NCBI GenBank assembly: GCA_017480115.1
Contig: JAFVBH010000080.1
Coordinates: 1-64,000 of the forward strand
Length of the DNA stretch: 64,000 nucleotides
Origin: Clostridia bacterium
Lineage (GTDB): Bacteria > Bacillota > Clostridia > Oscillospirales > Acutalibacteraceae
Reading direction: 5' to 3'
The translations under genes were made by a program, and so were the position numbers. Position 1 is the stretch's first letter; every line of letters begins with the position of its first letter. A model generated the notes under the pieces. It was not told the origin of the DNA. It saw only the letters and a list, made by a program, of their open reading frames with translations, and did no database searches. This document shows, one piece after another, positions 1-8,547 of the stretch.

Positions 1-244
1 AAAATGAAGAATGAATAATTGCGGAAATCGCTGCGCGATTTGGATTTATAGACGAAAATGGGCGCACCCGCTTGTAGGGACGGCCACCGGCCGTCCGTCG
101 ATTTTGCGCATAGCCCGGCTACAAGCGAAGTTCGATATTTTAATTTATAAATCCAACCGCGAAGCGGTTCCGCAATCATTCATCATTCACTATTCATTAT
201 TCATTAAATTCTGATTTATCGGCAACGCCGATAAATCAGAATTT
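1..244. repeat. Modular palindromic repeat element, copy A (left end outside window)
   Basis: Non-coding. Reading left to right: hairpin arm AAATCGCTGCGCGATTT (25-41), then GGATTTATA, a cassette whose inner core is bounded by CTTGTAG (71-77) and CTACAAG (119-125), then TATAAATCC, hairpin arm AACCGCGAAGCGGTT (155-169), a run of ATTCATTATTCATT-like repeats, and a terminal perfect hairpin at 206-244 (18-bp stem, loop AAC). The same modules recur at 39798-40300 and 40938-41219. The terminal hairpin directly abuts the terminator of the minus-strand oxidoreductase. It resembles a MITE or REP/BIME-type element. No transposase is encoded. Short open frames inside it are not credible genes. Confidence 0.8.
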
Positions 245-250
245 AAAAAC

Positions 251-290
251 CGGCATTGACTGCGTGGTCAATGCCGGTTCGGTATTTTTT
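251..290 (-). terminator. Intrinsic terminator of the NUDIX/FAD oxidoreductase operon
   Basis: An 11-bp perfect stem, CCGGCATTGAC (251-261) with GTCAATGCCGG (268-278), lies just past the oxidoreductase stop. On the minus strand it is followed by TTTTT (245-249). The plus strand also has a T-run at 284-291, so it may stop transcription both ways. Confidence 0.8.
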
Positions 291-294
291 TGTT

Positions 295-1626
295 TTACAG
301 CTCTGCCGAGATCGCCCGTTCGTACCGCGCGACCCAGCCGTCCACCGATGTTTTGGAATACTGCCGGGGCATGACAGCGGTCGCCGCCATTACGCCGGAG
401 ATTTTTCGCCCGACCTTGAGAATCTTCTTGAGCAGCTTCGGATCTTTGACAACCTTGACCACTTTCGTTTTATAGCTGTCAAAGGTGTTGCCGCTCATAA
501 TATCAAAAATATTGGTGGTGTCCGCGTCGATGGACATATCCTTTGCCGTAATCACGCCGTTATCAAAGAGATAATCCAGCTCGTCGGGGGTAAAGAGCGT
601 CAGCGCTTCTTTTACGCACGCCAGCACGGCGAAGCCGCTGCCCAACCGCTTGTAATATTTGACCTGATAATCCCAGAGCGTTTCCGCGGAATATGCGCCG
701 TCGGTATCGGCGGTGACCGTGTCCGCCAGCAGGCGCGCCGCGCGGAAGCTGTTTGCGATGCCCGAGCCGATGATGGGCACCGTCATATACGCGCAGTCGC
801 CGATGGCGGCGTAGCCGTGGCAGACCAGCTTTGACAGCGGCTGACGAACGGGAATTTTTACAAACTGTCCGCCGCGTACCAAATCTGTTCCCAAGGACGG
901 GTTGCCGCTGCGGTAATAATTCGCGGTGCGGTTGGCTTCGTCCAGATCAAAGGGGGCGAACCTGCCGATCAGCAGATCGGTATGGGCGGCTTCCGTCGCG
1001 ACCCAGCCGATGCCCAGCTTGCCTTCGGCAAACAGGCAGACTTTGTATTTGTCCTTGACCTCCTCGTCGGAGGCCTTGTTATAGAACGCGCGGTAGACGT
1101 AAAACTGATTGTTTTTGCCGACCTCGGGATTGACGCCGCACATCTTGGGCAGCCCGCGCTTGACGGGGGAGTCGATGCCGCAGGCGTCGATCACCAGGTC
1201 GCCGTAAACGTCGCCCCGGCTTGTCTTGATGCCGACCACGCGGTCGCCGGCCGTGATCGGCGCCAGCACCTCGCAGTCATAGATAAACTTTGCCCCGTTT
1301 TTTTCCGCGTTGGAGATAATATGGGCGTAAATATCGCTGCGCTCCATTTTGATCTCCAGCTTTTTCTGCGGAATGTCCTGCCGCAGCGCAGTATGGAACC
1401 CGGGCGCGTAGAACGTCATATGCTCCTTGTACTCGTATTTGTCTGCTGCAGGCATGGGCATCTCGATCTCTGCAAGAGATTTCGGGTCGAAAATGTCCGT
1501 CCAGTCGTAGCCCAGTTTGCCCGCGGAATTTTTTTCGCAGACCGTAACGTCATAGCCGCGAGACGCCAGCAGGGACGCCGCCGCGATACCGCCGTGTCCG
1601 CCGCCGGCAACAATGATTTTCTTCAT
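295..1626 (-). CDS. FAD-dependent oxidoreductase (geranylgeranyl-reductase-like fold)
   Basis: A 443-residue flavoprotein. The N-terminus has the dinucleotide-binding GGGHGGIAAA Rossmann motif at about residues 7-16, followed by an acidic strand end (CEKN). A second flavin-contact motif, GDCAYMTVPIIGSG, lies at about residue 285, as in the geranylgeranyl reductase/p-hydroxybenzoate hydroxylase superfamily. The substrate cannot be told from sequence. I start at ATG 1626, not the in-frame GTG at 1635, because AGGAG sits 8 bases before the ATG and overlaps the GTG. The gene follows the NUDIX gene by 12 bp, and its ribosome binding site lies in the tail of that gene, so the two are probably co-transcribed. 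A hairpin terminator follows. Confidence 0.8.
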   Translation of the reverse strand: MKKIIVAGGGHGGIAAASLLASRGYDVTVCEKNSAGKLGYDWTDIFDPKSLAEIEMPMPAADKYEYKEHMTFYAPGFHTALRQDIPQKKLEIKMERSDIYAHIISNAEKNGAKFIYDCEVLAPITAGDRVVGIKTSRGDVYGDLVIDACGIDSPVKRGLPKMCGVNPEVGKNNQFYVYRAFYNKASDEEVKDKYKVCLFAEGKLGIGWVATEAAHTDLLIGRFAPFDLDEANRTANYYRSGNPSLGTDLVRGGQFVKIPVRQPLSKLVCHGYAAIGDCAYMTVPIIGSGIANSFRAARLLADTVTADTDGAYSAETLWDYQVKYYKRLGSGFAVLACVKEALTLFTPDELDYLFDNGVITAKDMSIDADTTNIFDIMSGNTFDSYKTKVVKVVKDPKLLKKILKVGRKISGVMAATAVMPRQYSKTSVDGWVARYERAISAEL

Positions 1627-1638
1627 GAACAGCACTCC

Positions 1639-2178
1639 TTATATTTTATGCAGTAAAACGGCGGTTTTTAATACAGCCGCTTGCGTCTTTGAATCCTTGA
1701 TCTCGCCGCGCATGATCGCGTCCACCGCGTCCTCCAGCGGCAGCTCCACGACCTCGACAAATTCATCGGGATCGGTATGCGGCTTGCCCATGGTAAAGCC
1801 GGTTGCCATATACATATAGATAACCTCGGTCATGATGGCGGGGCTGGAATAAAACTCCCCGAGGAACGTCAGCTCGCCGCCGGTCACGCCGGTTTCTTCC
1901 TCCAGCTCACGCCGCGCGCCCTGTTCGGGCGTTTCGCCCTTGTCCAGTTTGCCCGCGGGCACCTCCCGCACGATCGTGTGAAACGGGTAGCGGTACTGAT
2001 CGACCAGGATCACCTTGCCATCCGCCGTCACCGGCACCACGCAGACCGCGCCCTGATGGCGAATATATTCCCGCATGGCGGGCTTGCCGTTGGGCAGTTC
2101 GATCTCGTCATTGTACAGGTGCAGGATCCTGCCGTCAAAGATCAGGCTTTCCTTGACTGTTTTTTCCGTAAAATCCAT
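1639..2178 (-). CDS. NUDIX hydrolase, ADP-ribose pyrophosphatase type
   Basis: 179 residues. A complete Nudix box is visible (GKLDKGE...RELEEETGV, about residues 92-114), matching GX5EX7REUXEEXGU, which holds the metal-binding glutamates. The VVPVTADGKVILVDQYRYP segment before it and the overall length fit the ADP-ribose pyrophosphatase (NudF/YqkG) group, which splits ADP-ribose to AMP and ribose 5-phosphate. ATG 2178 is chosen because a good promoter ends about 20 bases upstream, so the longer reading to 2229 would start upstream of the transcript. First gene of a two-gene minus-strand operon with the FAD oxidoreductase. Confidence 0.87.
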   Translation of the reverse strand: MDFTEKTVKESLIFDGRILHLYNDEIELPNGKPAMREYIRHQGAVCVVPVTADGKVILVDQYRYPFHTIVREVPAGKLDKGETPEQGARRELEEETGVTGGELTFLGEFYSSPAIMTEVIYMYMATGFTMGKPHTDPDEFVEVVELPLEDAVDAIMRGEIKDSKTQAAVLKTAVLLHKI

Positions 2179-2200
2179 AATATCACAGCTTTCTATCCAA

Positions 2201-2229
2201 ATTATAGCGGATAATACCAAGAAATGCAA
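2201..2229 (-). promoter_or_regulatory. Sigma-A promoter for the NUDIX operon
   Basis: On the minus strand: -35 TTGCAT (2229-2224), 17-bp spacer, -10 TATAAT (2206-2201). Perfect -10 and 4 of 6 in the -35. The leader to ATG 2178 is short. Confidence 0.75.
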
Positions 2230-2279
2230 TGCGATATTTGAATTTTCAGTAAATCTTCATGGCATCTGTTTTAAAAACC

Positions 2280-2308
2280 TTGCATTGCGTATGGAAATAT
2301 GATAAGAT
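2280..2308 (+). promoter_or_regulatory. Sigma-A promoter for the aminotransferase-led gene run
   Basis: TTGCAT (2280-2285), 17-bp spacer, TAAGAT (2303-2308), followed 40 bases later by the AGGAGAG ribosome binding site (2349-2355) of the gene at 2363. It is divergent from the NUDIX promoter. Confidence 0.6.
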
Positions 2309-2362
2309 TAATCATTATGATATTATGGAACAGGTATATTTTAAAAATAGGAGAGATATAGA

Positions 2363-3625
2363 ATGAAACAGTACAAGGAGTTTACGGTTGATGAAAAGGC
2401 CGCCTTTCGCGCCGCGGCGCTGGCCGCCTATAACGGCTATCAGGCACAGGGGTTAAAGATCGATATGTCCCGCGGGAAGCCCGCGCCGGTGCAGCTGGAT
2501 CTGTCCGGCGATTTATTCCATGCGGTGGACGAAAATAATTACAGAAGCGCAGACGGCACCGATTGCCGCAACTACGGCGGACTGCTTGGCGTGGAAGAGA
2601 CCCGGGCGCTCTTTGCCGAGATTCTCGGCGTAGAAAAAAAGAATGTGATCGCCTGCGGTAACGCCAGCTTAACACTGATGTTCGATTATGTCGCCCAGTG
2701 TATGTTTGACGGCTGCGGCGCGGAGCCGTGGAGCCGGCAGAAAGATGTGAAGTTTATCGCCGTGGTACCCGGTTACGATCGGCATTTTACCATTGCGCAG
2801 TATTTCGGTATCAAGTTAATCAACGTGCCCATGACACCCACCGGCCCCGATATGGATAAGGTGGAGGAACTGGTAAAAGACCCGACGGTCAAGGGGATGT
2901 TCTGCGTTCCCAAATATTCCAACCCCGACGGATACACCTATTCCCCCGAGACGATCGAGCGGCTTGCCGCAATGACCCCTGCGGCAAAGGATTTCCGCGT
3001 GATCTATGACAACGCGTATATTGTTCACGATCTGTATGAAGAGAGCGACTACCTGCCGGAGATTTTCTCCGTCGCGAAGAAATACGGGCATGAGGATCAT
3101 TTTGTGGAGTTTGCTTCAACTTCCAAAATTACACTTGCCGGGGCGGGCGTCGCATGTATTGCCGCCTCCGATAATAATATCGAAATGATCAAAAAGCGTC
3201 TGACCGTGCAGGTCATCAGCTACGATAAGCTGAATCAGCTGCGCCATGCCAAGGTGTTCAAAAGCGCTGCCGATGTGCATGCCCGCATGCAGCAGCACGC
3301 GGCGATTCTGCGCCCGAAGTTTGAAGCAGTGCTGGAAATCATGGAAAAGGAACTGGGCGGCTTGGGGATCGCCCATTGGACGAAGCCCCGCGGCGGATAT
3401 TTTATCAGCTTGTATGTGGACGGCGGCTCCGCGAAGCGCGTTTATGAGCTTTGCGCGCAGGCGGGGCTGACGCTGACCAACGTGGGGGCGACCTATCCTT
3501 ACGGCGTGGACCCCGACGACAGCAATATCCGTATTGCGCCTTCGTTCCCCACGGTGGAAGAATTGAAGACCTGCGCGGAAATTCTCTGCGCGGCGGTCAA
3601 GGTCGCGTGCAGCGAAAACGCATGA
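2363..3625 (+). CDS. PLP-dependent aminotransferase, class I/II (AspT-like, PF12897 type)
   Basis: 420 residues of fold-type I aminotransferase. The N-terminal MSRGKPAP segment and [20 protein letters not shown] resemble the MocR-like aminotransferase family that includes actinobacterial aspartate aminotransferase AspT. The PLP lysine is K255 in STSKITLAG; the conserved Asn and Tyr that contact PLP are in [11 protein letters not shown] and the YDNAY segment. Likely transfers the amino group of aspartate or a similar acid to 2-oxoglutarate; exact substrate is inferred. The start is supported by AGGAGAG 8 bases upstream. Its stop overlaps the start of ispF in an ATGA arrangement, implying translational coupling although the two functions are unrelated. 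Confidence 0.85.
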   Translation: MKQYKEFTVDEKAAFRAAALAAYNGYQAQGLKIDMSRGKPAPVQLDLSGDLFHAVDENNYRSADGTDCRNYGGLLGVEETRALFAEILGVEKKNVIACGNASLTLMFDYVAQCMFDGCGAEPWSRQKDVKFIAVVPGYDRHFTIAQYFGIKLINVPMTPTGPDMDKVEELVKDPTVKGMFCVPKYSNPDGYTYSPETIERLAAMTPAAKDFRVIYDNAYIVHDLYEESDYLPEIFSVAKKYGHEDHFVEFASTSKITLAGAGVACIAASDNNIEMIKKRLTVQVISYDKLNQLRHAKVFKSAADVHARMQQHAAILRPKFEAVLEIMEKELGGLGIAHWTKPRGGYFISLYVDGGSAKRVYELCAQAGLTLTNVGATYPYGVDPDDSNIRIAPSFPTVEELKTCAEILCAAVKVACSENA

Positions 3626-4104
3626 TGCCGTTCAGAATCGGGCACGGATATGACGTGCATAGGCTGGTTGAAAATCGAAAATTGATCCTGGGCGGCGTGG
3701 AGATTCCCTATGAAAAGGGGCTTCTGGGACATTCCGACGCGGACGTGCTGCTGCACGCCGTCAGCGACGCGCTGTTGGGCGCGGCGGCGCTGGGGGACAT
3801 CGGGCAGCATTTTTCCGATACCGATGCAGCCTTTGCGGGCGCCGACAGTCGGACGCTGCTGGGAAAGGTTGTCGCGCTGCTGAAAGAAAACGGCTATGCC
3901 GTCGGCAATATCGACGCCACGGTGATCGCCCAGCGGCCGAAGCTTGCGCCGTATATCGGCGTCATGCGGGCGAATATCGCCGCTGTGCTGGAGGTCGGTA
4001 CGGATTGTGTGAGCGTAAAGGCCACTACCGAGGAAAAACTGGGATTTACCGGCAGCGGAGAGGGCATATCCGCCCATTGTGTCGCGTTGGTTACACAAAA
4101 CTGA
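3622..4104 (+). CDS. ispF: 2-C-methyl-D-erythritol 2,4-cyclodiphosphate synthase
   Basis: 160 residues, the normal length for IspF, which closes CDP-methylerythritol phosphate into the cyclic diphosphate in the MEP isoprenoid pathway. Zinc ligands are in the N-terminal DVH motif (residues 11-13) and in [11 protein letters not shown] (about 36-46). [10 protein letters not shown] and the C-terminal [17 protein letters not shown] signature are also present. It starts inside the stop of the aminotransferase (ATGATG: either ATG 3622 or 3625 could be used). No ispD is next to it, unlike many Firmicutes where ispD and ispF are adjacent. Confidence 0.95.
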   Translation: MMPFRIGHGYDVHRLVENRKLILGGVEIPYEKGLLGHSDADVLLHAVSDALLGAAALGDIGQHFSDTDAAFAGADSRTLLGKVVALLKENGYAVGNIDATVIAQRPKLAPYIGVMRANIAAVLEVGTDCVSVKATTEEKLGFTGSGEGISAHCVALVTQN

Positions 4105-4177
4105 ATCGCGCCTGCGGGCGCTGAAAACACAGAGGCGTCTGCGCTATGCCGCAGATACATCAAATCGGGTGATATAA

Positions 4178-5128
4178 ATGGATAAAATACAAACATTTTT
4201 TGCAAATCTCGGCGGCGTTCTGTCGAGCTTTGATTCTATCGGCGACATTCTTGACATTGTCCTTGTTGCCGTGGTGCTTTACGCGCTGTTTGTGCAACTG
4301 CGTAAGACCCAGTCCGTGCATATTATCCGCGGAATTTTGCTTTTGGCGGTCGTTTACGCTGTGGTCGTTGTGCTGCAGATGGAGACCAGTAAATATATTT
4401 TTAATACCTTTATCCGGGATATTTTATTGATTATTGTAATCATATTCAGCACCGAGATACGGCATGCGCTGGAGCGCATGGGGCACAGCAGCGTGAAGAA
4501 TCTGTTTTCTTTCGGGCAGCGGGACGATACCGCCGTGACCGAGGCGGTCAACGCCACCGTCCGCGCCTGCGCGTCCATGAGCGAGGATAAGATCGGCTCG
4601 CTGATCGTGTTTCGCCGCCGCTCGAATTTGGGGGAGCTGGAAAAATCCGGCGTGTATATTGACGCGAAGGTCACTACCGAGATGCTGTGCAGCATCTTTT
4701 TCCCGAAAGCCGCGCTGCATGACGGCGCGATCGTGATCGAAGATGATCGGATCACCGCAGCGCGTTGCATCGTTTCCATGCGCAATGATATTGTCATTAC
4801 CGAAAAGGTCGGCACCCGTCACCGGGCGGCGCTGGCCGTCAGCCAGAATACCGACGCCGTTGTGGTCGTCACCAGCGAAGAAACGGGAATTATCTCCGTC
4901 GCGGTGGAGGGCGTTTTAAAACGCGGGATCACACCCGGCGAGCTGCGCGAGCTGCTGATGCAGTATTTGCTGCCGGATACTGACGGCGCATCAAAGCTGC
5001 CGGCGCGGCTGAAAAAGAAGATCAGGAAAGGAGGCGGGAAACATGGCGGAAAAACAGAAACAGCCGACGACAACACAGACTGGGACGACTTCGACGCCGT
5101 CGGAACAGACGCCGAGGGCAAAGGCTAA
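4178..5128 (+). CDS. cdaA: Diadenylate cyclase CdaA
   Basis: 316 residues. Makes the second messenger c-di-AMP from two ATP at the membrane. Three hydrophobic segments in the first ~95 residues are the CdaA membrane anchor. The DAC domain follows, with the DGAIVIEDD (DGA) and GTRHRAA (RHR) catalytic motifs at about residues 186-215. The C-terminal ~40 residues are lysine- and glycine-rich and overlap the next gene by 86 bp. CdaA and CdaR are adjacent as in other Firmicutes, but glmM, the usual third gene, is absent here. GGGTGA precedes the ATG. Confidence 0.95.
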   Translation: MDKIQTFFANLGGVLSSFDSIGDILDIVLVAVVLYALFVQLRKTQSVHIIRGILLLAVVYAVVVVLQMETSKYIFNTFIRDILLIIVIIFSTEIRHALERMGHSSVKNLFSFGQRDDTAVTEAVNATVRACASMSEDKIGSLIVFRRRSNLGELEKSGVYIDAKVTTEMLCSIFFPKAALHDGAIVIEDDRITAARCIVSMRNDIVITEKVGTRHRAALAVSQNTDAVVVVTSEETGIISVAVEGVLKRGITPGELRELLMQYLLPDTDGASKLPARLKKKIRKGGGKHGGKTETADDNTDWDDFDAVGTDAEGKG

Positions 5129-6443
5129 AAAAGCCGATACCCGTTCACTGCTGCAGCGACTGGTGGCAGACAACCGCTTTATCTTCCTGATCTCCCTGCT
5201 GCTTGCCTTTGTATTATGGTGCCTTGTCACAGCCTTTGCCAGCTCCGAAATCACCCGTACGGTAACAAACGTGCCCGTGCAGATCAATTTGGAGGGAACC
5301 ACCCCCGGGCTGTTGGGGCTGCAAACCTTCGGCGACGCCGACTATACGGTGGACGTGACCGTGACCGGTCCCAAGTATCAGCTCAATGAGCGCACCTTTA
5401 ATGCGAACAGTCTGACTGTCACTGCCAACGTCAGCTATGTGGACTCGGCGGGCGACAAGCAGTTGACCCTGACGCCCCGCGTCAACGATAATTCACTGGA
5501 CGTAAAAATCGATTCCTATACGCCGTCCGGCATTTCCGTCTATTTTGATACGTTGCGGCAGACGGAGTTCACCATCGAGCCGGAGATCCTCTTTCCCGAC
5601 GGGGTAGAGGAAGTCCCCGAGGGATATATTTTGGATAATCCGATTATTTCCGTCAGTACGACCACCGTCAGCGGACCTGCGTCGGAGATCACGAAGATCA
5701 AGCGGGTCGTCGCCCGCGTACAGGTGGACGACTCGCTGACCGCCACCACCACCCTTGCGGCGGAATTGTTGATGCTGGAGGAGGACGGATCCACTCCTGA
5801 TTACTGCCGCTTTGATGCGGAGGACGTGACCGTTACCCTGCCGGTGCTGAAAACCAAAACGCTGCCTGTCAGTGTGTCTTATCTCAATCAGCCCGTGGCG
5901 TATTTGACCTCGCCGCTCGCCTCGACCATCACCCCCTCCACTGTGCGCGTGGCGTTGCCCGCAGATACGGCGGACGGCATGACAACGCTGAATATCGGTA
6001 TGGTGGATTTTGCGGATATTAACAATACCACCAATACCTTTACCGTAAAGACAGCGGAGATCGAGGACGTAAAATTTCTTGATGCATCACTGGAATCCAT
6101 TACCGTGCGGGTGAACGCGTCCGCCATGACCAAGACGACCTACAGCGTGACGCCCGCCAACGTGACCTCCGTCAATCTGCCGGAGGGCGTGACGGTGGCG
6201 TATGATACAGCCGCCGCCGTGGAGGTGACAGTCATCGGACCGCAGAGCTCGTTGGATTCGCTGACCGCTGCCGGTATCTATGCCGAGGTGGACTATGCGA
6301 ATATAGAGCTGGAGAACGGCAAACAACAAGTCGAAGCGCATTTTTACGTTAAAACGTTGACGGATTGTTGGTGCTATGGAAAATATACGCTCACTGCGAC
6401 GGTCTCCGGCGTGACCGAGCAAACTGCGGACACGGAAACATGA
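5043..6443 (+). CDS. cdaR: YbbR-domain protein CdaR, regulator of CdaA
   Basis: 466 residues: an Ala/Thr/Lys-rich cytoplasmic head (1-45), one membrane span (about 46-68, FIFLISLLLAFVLWCLV), then extracytoplasmic YbbR repeats, seen as recurring VPVQINLEG..., VTVTGP and VDVNV-type strands. CdaR binds CdaA through its membrane region and modulates c-di-AMP synthesis. The start is well fixed by AAAGGAGG at 5027-5034, 8 bases before ATG 5043, even though this makes an 86-bp out-of-frame overlap with cdaA. Its stop overlaps the next ATG (ATGA). Confidence 0.9.
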   Translation: MAEKQKQPTTTQTGTTSTPSEQTPRAKAKKADTRSLLQRLVADNRFIFLISLLLAFVLWCLVTAFASSEITRTVTNVPVQINLEGTTPGLLGLQTFGDADYTVDVTVTGPKYQLNERTFNANSLTVTANVSYVDSAGDKQLTLTPRVNDNSLDVKIDSYTPSGISVYFDTLRQTEFTIEPEILFPDGVEEVPEGYILDNPIISVSTTTVSGPASEITKIKRVVARVQVDDSLTATTTLAAELLMLEEDGSTPDYCRFDAEDVTVTLPVLKTKTLPVSVSYLNQPVAYLTSPLASTITPSTVRVALPADTADGMTTLNIGMVDFADINNTTNTFTVKTAEIEDVKFLDASLESITVRVNASAMTKTTYSVTPANVTSVNLPEGVTVAYDTAAAVEVTVIGPQSSLDSLTAAGIYAEVDYANIELENGKQQVEAHFYVKTLTDCWCYGKYTLTATVSGVTEQTADTET

Positions 6444-7780
6444 GCGTAAAGCGTGTATTGGCGATACTGCTCTGCATCGGCATGCTGCCGGCGATGTCCG
6501 CCTGCTCTTTTCGGATTCAGTCGGTGGACAGCCTGATGCGCGCCCCGAAGCTGACGGGCGTGAATCAATTGACAGAGCAGACCCTTGAAAAAAGCGTAGG
6601 CGGGGATATTATCCTGAAAATTCCGTTGACGGGCAGATATGCCTCCGCTTTCGTCTATAATGATCTGGACGGCGACGGGAATGAGGAATGTGTGGCGTTT
6701 TACGCCTCGAAAACCGACAGCGACGCCGTGCATATGAATCTGCTTGCCCAGGATAACGGGCAATGGTATTCCGTCTGCGATGCCGTGGGCAGCGGCAGCG
6801 ATGTGGGCGCTGTGGCGTTTGCGGACGTGGACGGCGACGGTGTTTCGGAGATCATCGTGACCTGGAGCATCGCGGAAAGTAAAGAAAGCCGTTTCCTGAC
6901 TTTGTACGGCAAATACAATAAAAATGACGGCGTTGTGGCGCTGATGAACGAAAAGTTCACCGCCACCCATACGCTGGACGTGAATCGGGACGGGAAGGAC
7001 GAAATTTTTATCGCTTCTCTGGAAACGGTAAACAACGCTTATGTTGCCTACGGCAAGCTGTTTGCTTATAACGACGGCACCGGCGCGATCGAGCTTGTCA
7101 GCGTGGCGAATCTTGACCCCGCAGTCACCTCCTATTTGCAGATCGTCGACGATACCGACGGCGGTATCTGCCGTCTGTATATCGACGGGGTCGTCAGCCA
7201 GACCCATATCTCCACGCAGATCGTGGAGATTCCCGCAGATTCTATGATCCTGCGGCTGCCGTTGCCGGAGGACAGGGAATTTTCAAACCTGACGCTGCGT
7301 ACCGGCAGACTTTGCTGCGCGGATATTGATAACGACGGCAGAATAGAAGTGCCCGGCTATGAGGAGCTGTCGGCGGGGGAGGTCCTTGATCGGGACAACG
7401 GTGTTGCCGAGGGGCTGCGTATGACCGTGTGGAAGCAGTATCGCGGCGGTATGCTGACGGCGGTACGCCGGTATATCGAGTCGCCGGACGGCGACTACAG
7501 CTTTACCTTACCCGCAGATGTGATCGGTACGGTAACGGCGGTCTATGATGTAAAAAACGGTCGCCTGCGTTTTTATACGTTAAGTCCCGATCATCAGAAA
7601 AACCATATGCTGTTCTATATTGAAAAAGGCGTTTTCGTCGCCGATGAAGAGGAGACTGCGCTGACCGGCGGCATCATTTACCGGGATGAATCCTCGATTT
7701 ACAGCGCGGTATTGACCGCGCTGGGCAGTGCGGCGGGCGTGGAGCTTGACCGGATTCGCGCCTGTTTTGACAAAGCGTAA
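6440..7780 (+). CDS. Lipoprotein with FG-GAP/VCBS-like Asp-rich repeats
   Basis: 446 residues. Signal peptide with lipobox AMSAC (Cys19) predicts a membrane-anchored lipoprotein. Four or more Asp-rich motifs of DxDGDGxxE type are spaced through the chain (DLDGDGNEE, DVDGDGVSE, DVNRDGKDE, DIDNDGRIE), typical of calcium-binding FG-GAP/VCBS beta-propeller blades. No enzyme motif is seen. The ATG at 6440 overlaps the cdaR stop; the longer reading from 6365 lacks a signal peptide at its N-terminus. It lies 20 bp before a response regulator and histidine kinase, so it could be an accessory sensor of that system; this is inference from position only. Confidence 0.8.
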   Translation: MSVKRVLAILLCIGMLPAMSACSFRIQSVDSLMRAPKLTGVNQLTEQTLEKSVGGDIILKIPLTGRYASAFVYNDLDGDGNEECVAFYASKTDSDAVHMNLLAQDNGQWYSVCDAVGSGSDVGAVAFADVDGDGVSEIIVTWSIAESKESRFLTLYGKYNKNDGVVALMNEKFTATHTLDVNRDGKDEIFIASLETVNNAYVAYGKLFAYNDGTGAIELVSVANLDPAVTSYLQIVDDTDGGICRLYIDGVVSQTHISTQIVEIPADSMILRLPLPEDREFSNLTLRTGRLCCADIDNDGRIEVPGYEELSAGEVLDRDNGVAEGLRMTVWKQYRGGMLTAVRRYIESPDGDYSFTLPADVIGTVTAVYDVKNGRLRFYTLSPDHQKNHMLFYIEKGVFVADEEETALTGGIIYRDESSIYSAVLTALGSAAGVELDRIRACFDKA

Positions 7781-7800
7781 GATACGGAGCTAGGAATAGA

Positions 7801-8508
7801 ATGAAACGAATTTTGGTAGCGGAAGATGAAAAGTCCATTCGGGACTTTATTCTGTTTAACCTGCGCCGCAACGGTTATGAGGCCGTGGAAGCTGCGGACG
7901 GTGAGGAAGCCCTGCGGCAGTATGACCGGTATAATGGTGAATTTGACGCGGCGCTTTTGGATATTATGATGCCGAAACTGGACGGCATGCGGGTATGCGC
8001 GGCGCTGCGGCAGCGCAGCGGTACGCTGGGAATCGTTATGCTCACCGCGAAAACCCAGGAAATGGACAAGGTCAACGGGCTGCTGAGCGGTGCGGACGAT
8101 TATATTACCAAGCCGTTCTCCCTTTCGGAGCTGATGGCGCGGGTAGACGCCATCTGCCGACGGGTCTCCGTCAGCAGAGGCGCGGCAGATGCGGCAGACG
8201 GCGCGGCGGATTCCATATCGCTGGGCGGGTTTACGCTGCATTTGAAGGGCAGAAACGTGGAGTTCGGCGGCAACGTCGCGGAGCTGACGCAGATGGAATT
8301 TAAGATCATGGAATATTTCTTTAAAAATCCCAACATTGCCCTGCCGCGGGAAGAGATCCTCAAATATGCCTGGGGCGCGGATTTTTACGGCGACGATAAG
8401 GTTGTGGACGTGAATATCCGCCGTCTGCGCATGAAATTGGAGGAAACGCCTTCGCAGCCGCATCATCTTTTGACGGTATGGGGGCTGGGATATAAATGGA
8501 TCCCGTAA
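7801..8508 (+). CDS. OmpR/PhoB-family response regulator
   Basis: 235 residues: receiver domain (1-120) with acidic pocket AEDE, phospho-acceptor D54 in LLDIMMPKLDG, and conserved K104 in YITKPF, then a winged-helix DNA-binding domain (about 140-235) ending in RRLRMKLEE...LTVWGLGYKW. The pair with the histidine kinase 39 bp downstream forms a complete two-component system. The regulon cannot be inferred; the gene sits in the cdaA-cdaR-lipoprotein run. Confidence 0.93.
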   Translation: MKRILVAEDEKSIRDFILFNLRRNGYEAVEAADGEEALRQYDRYNGEFDAALLDIMMPKLDGMRVCAALRQRSGTLGIVMLTAKTQEMDKVNGLLSGADDYITKPFSLSELMARVDAICRRVSVSRGAADAADGAADSISLGGFTLHLKGRNVEFGGNVAELTQMEFKIMEYFFKNPNIALPREEILKYAWGADFYGDDKVVDVNIRRLRMKLEETPSQPHHLLTVWGLGYKWIP

Positions 8509-8547
8509 ACACAGGCGGGCGGTGTGGATGTATAAGGGAGATCGGAT

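Noticed and set aside
11..214. 67-residue open frame in repeat copy A
   Set aside because: It runs across hairpin arms of a repeat whose other copies do not keep the frame.
6365..6440. Upstream start for the FG-GAP lipoprotein
   Set aside because: It would bury the signal peptide and overlap cdaR by about 80 bp; ATG 6440 gives a proper lipoprotein N-terminus.
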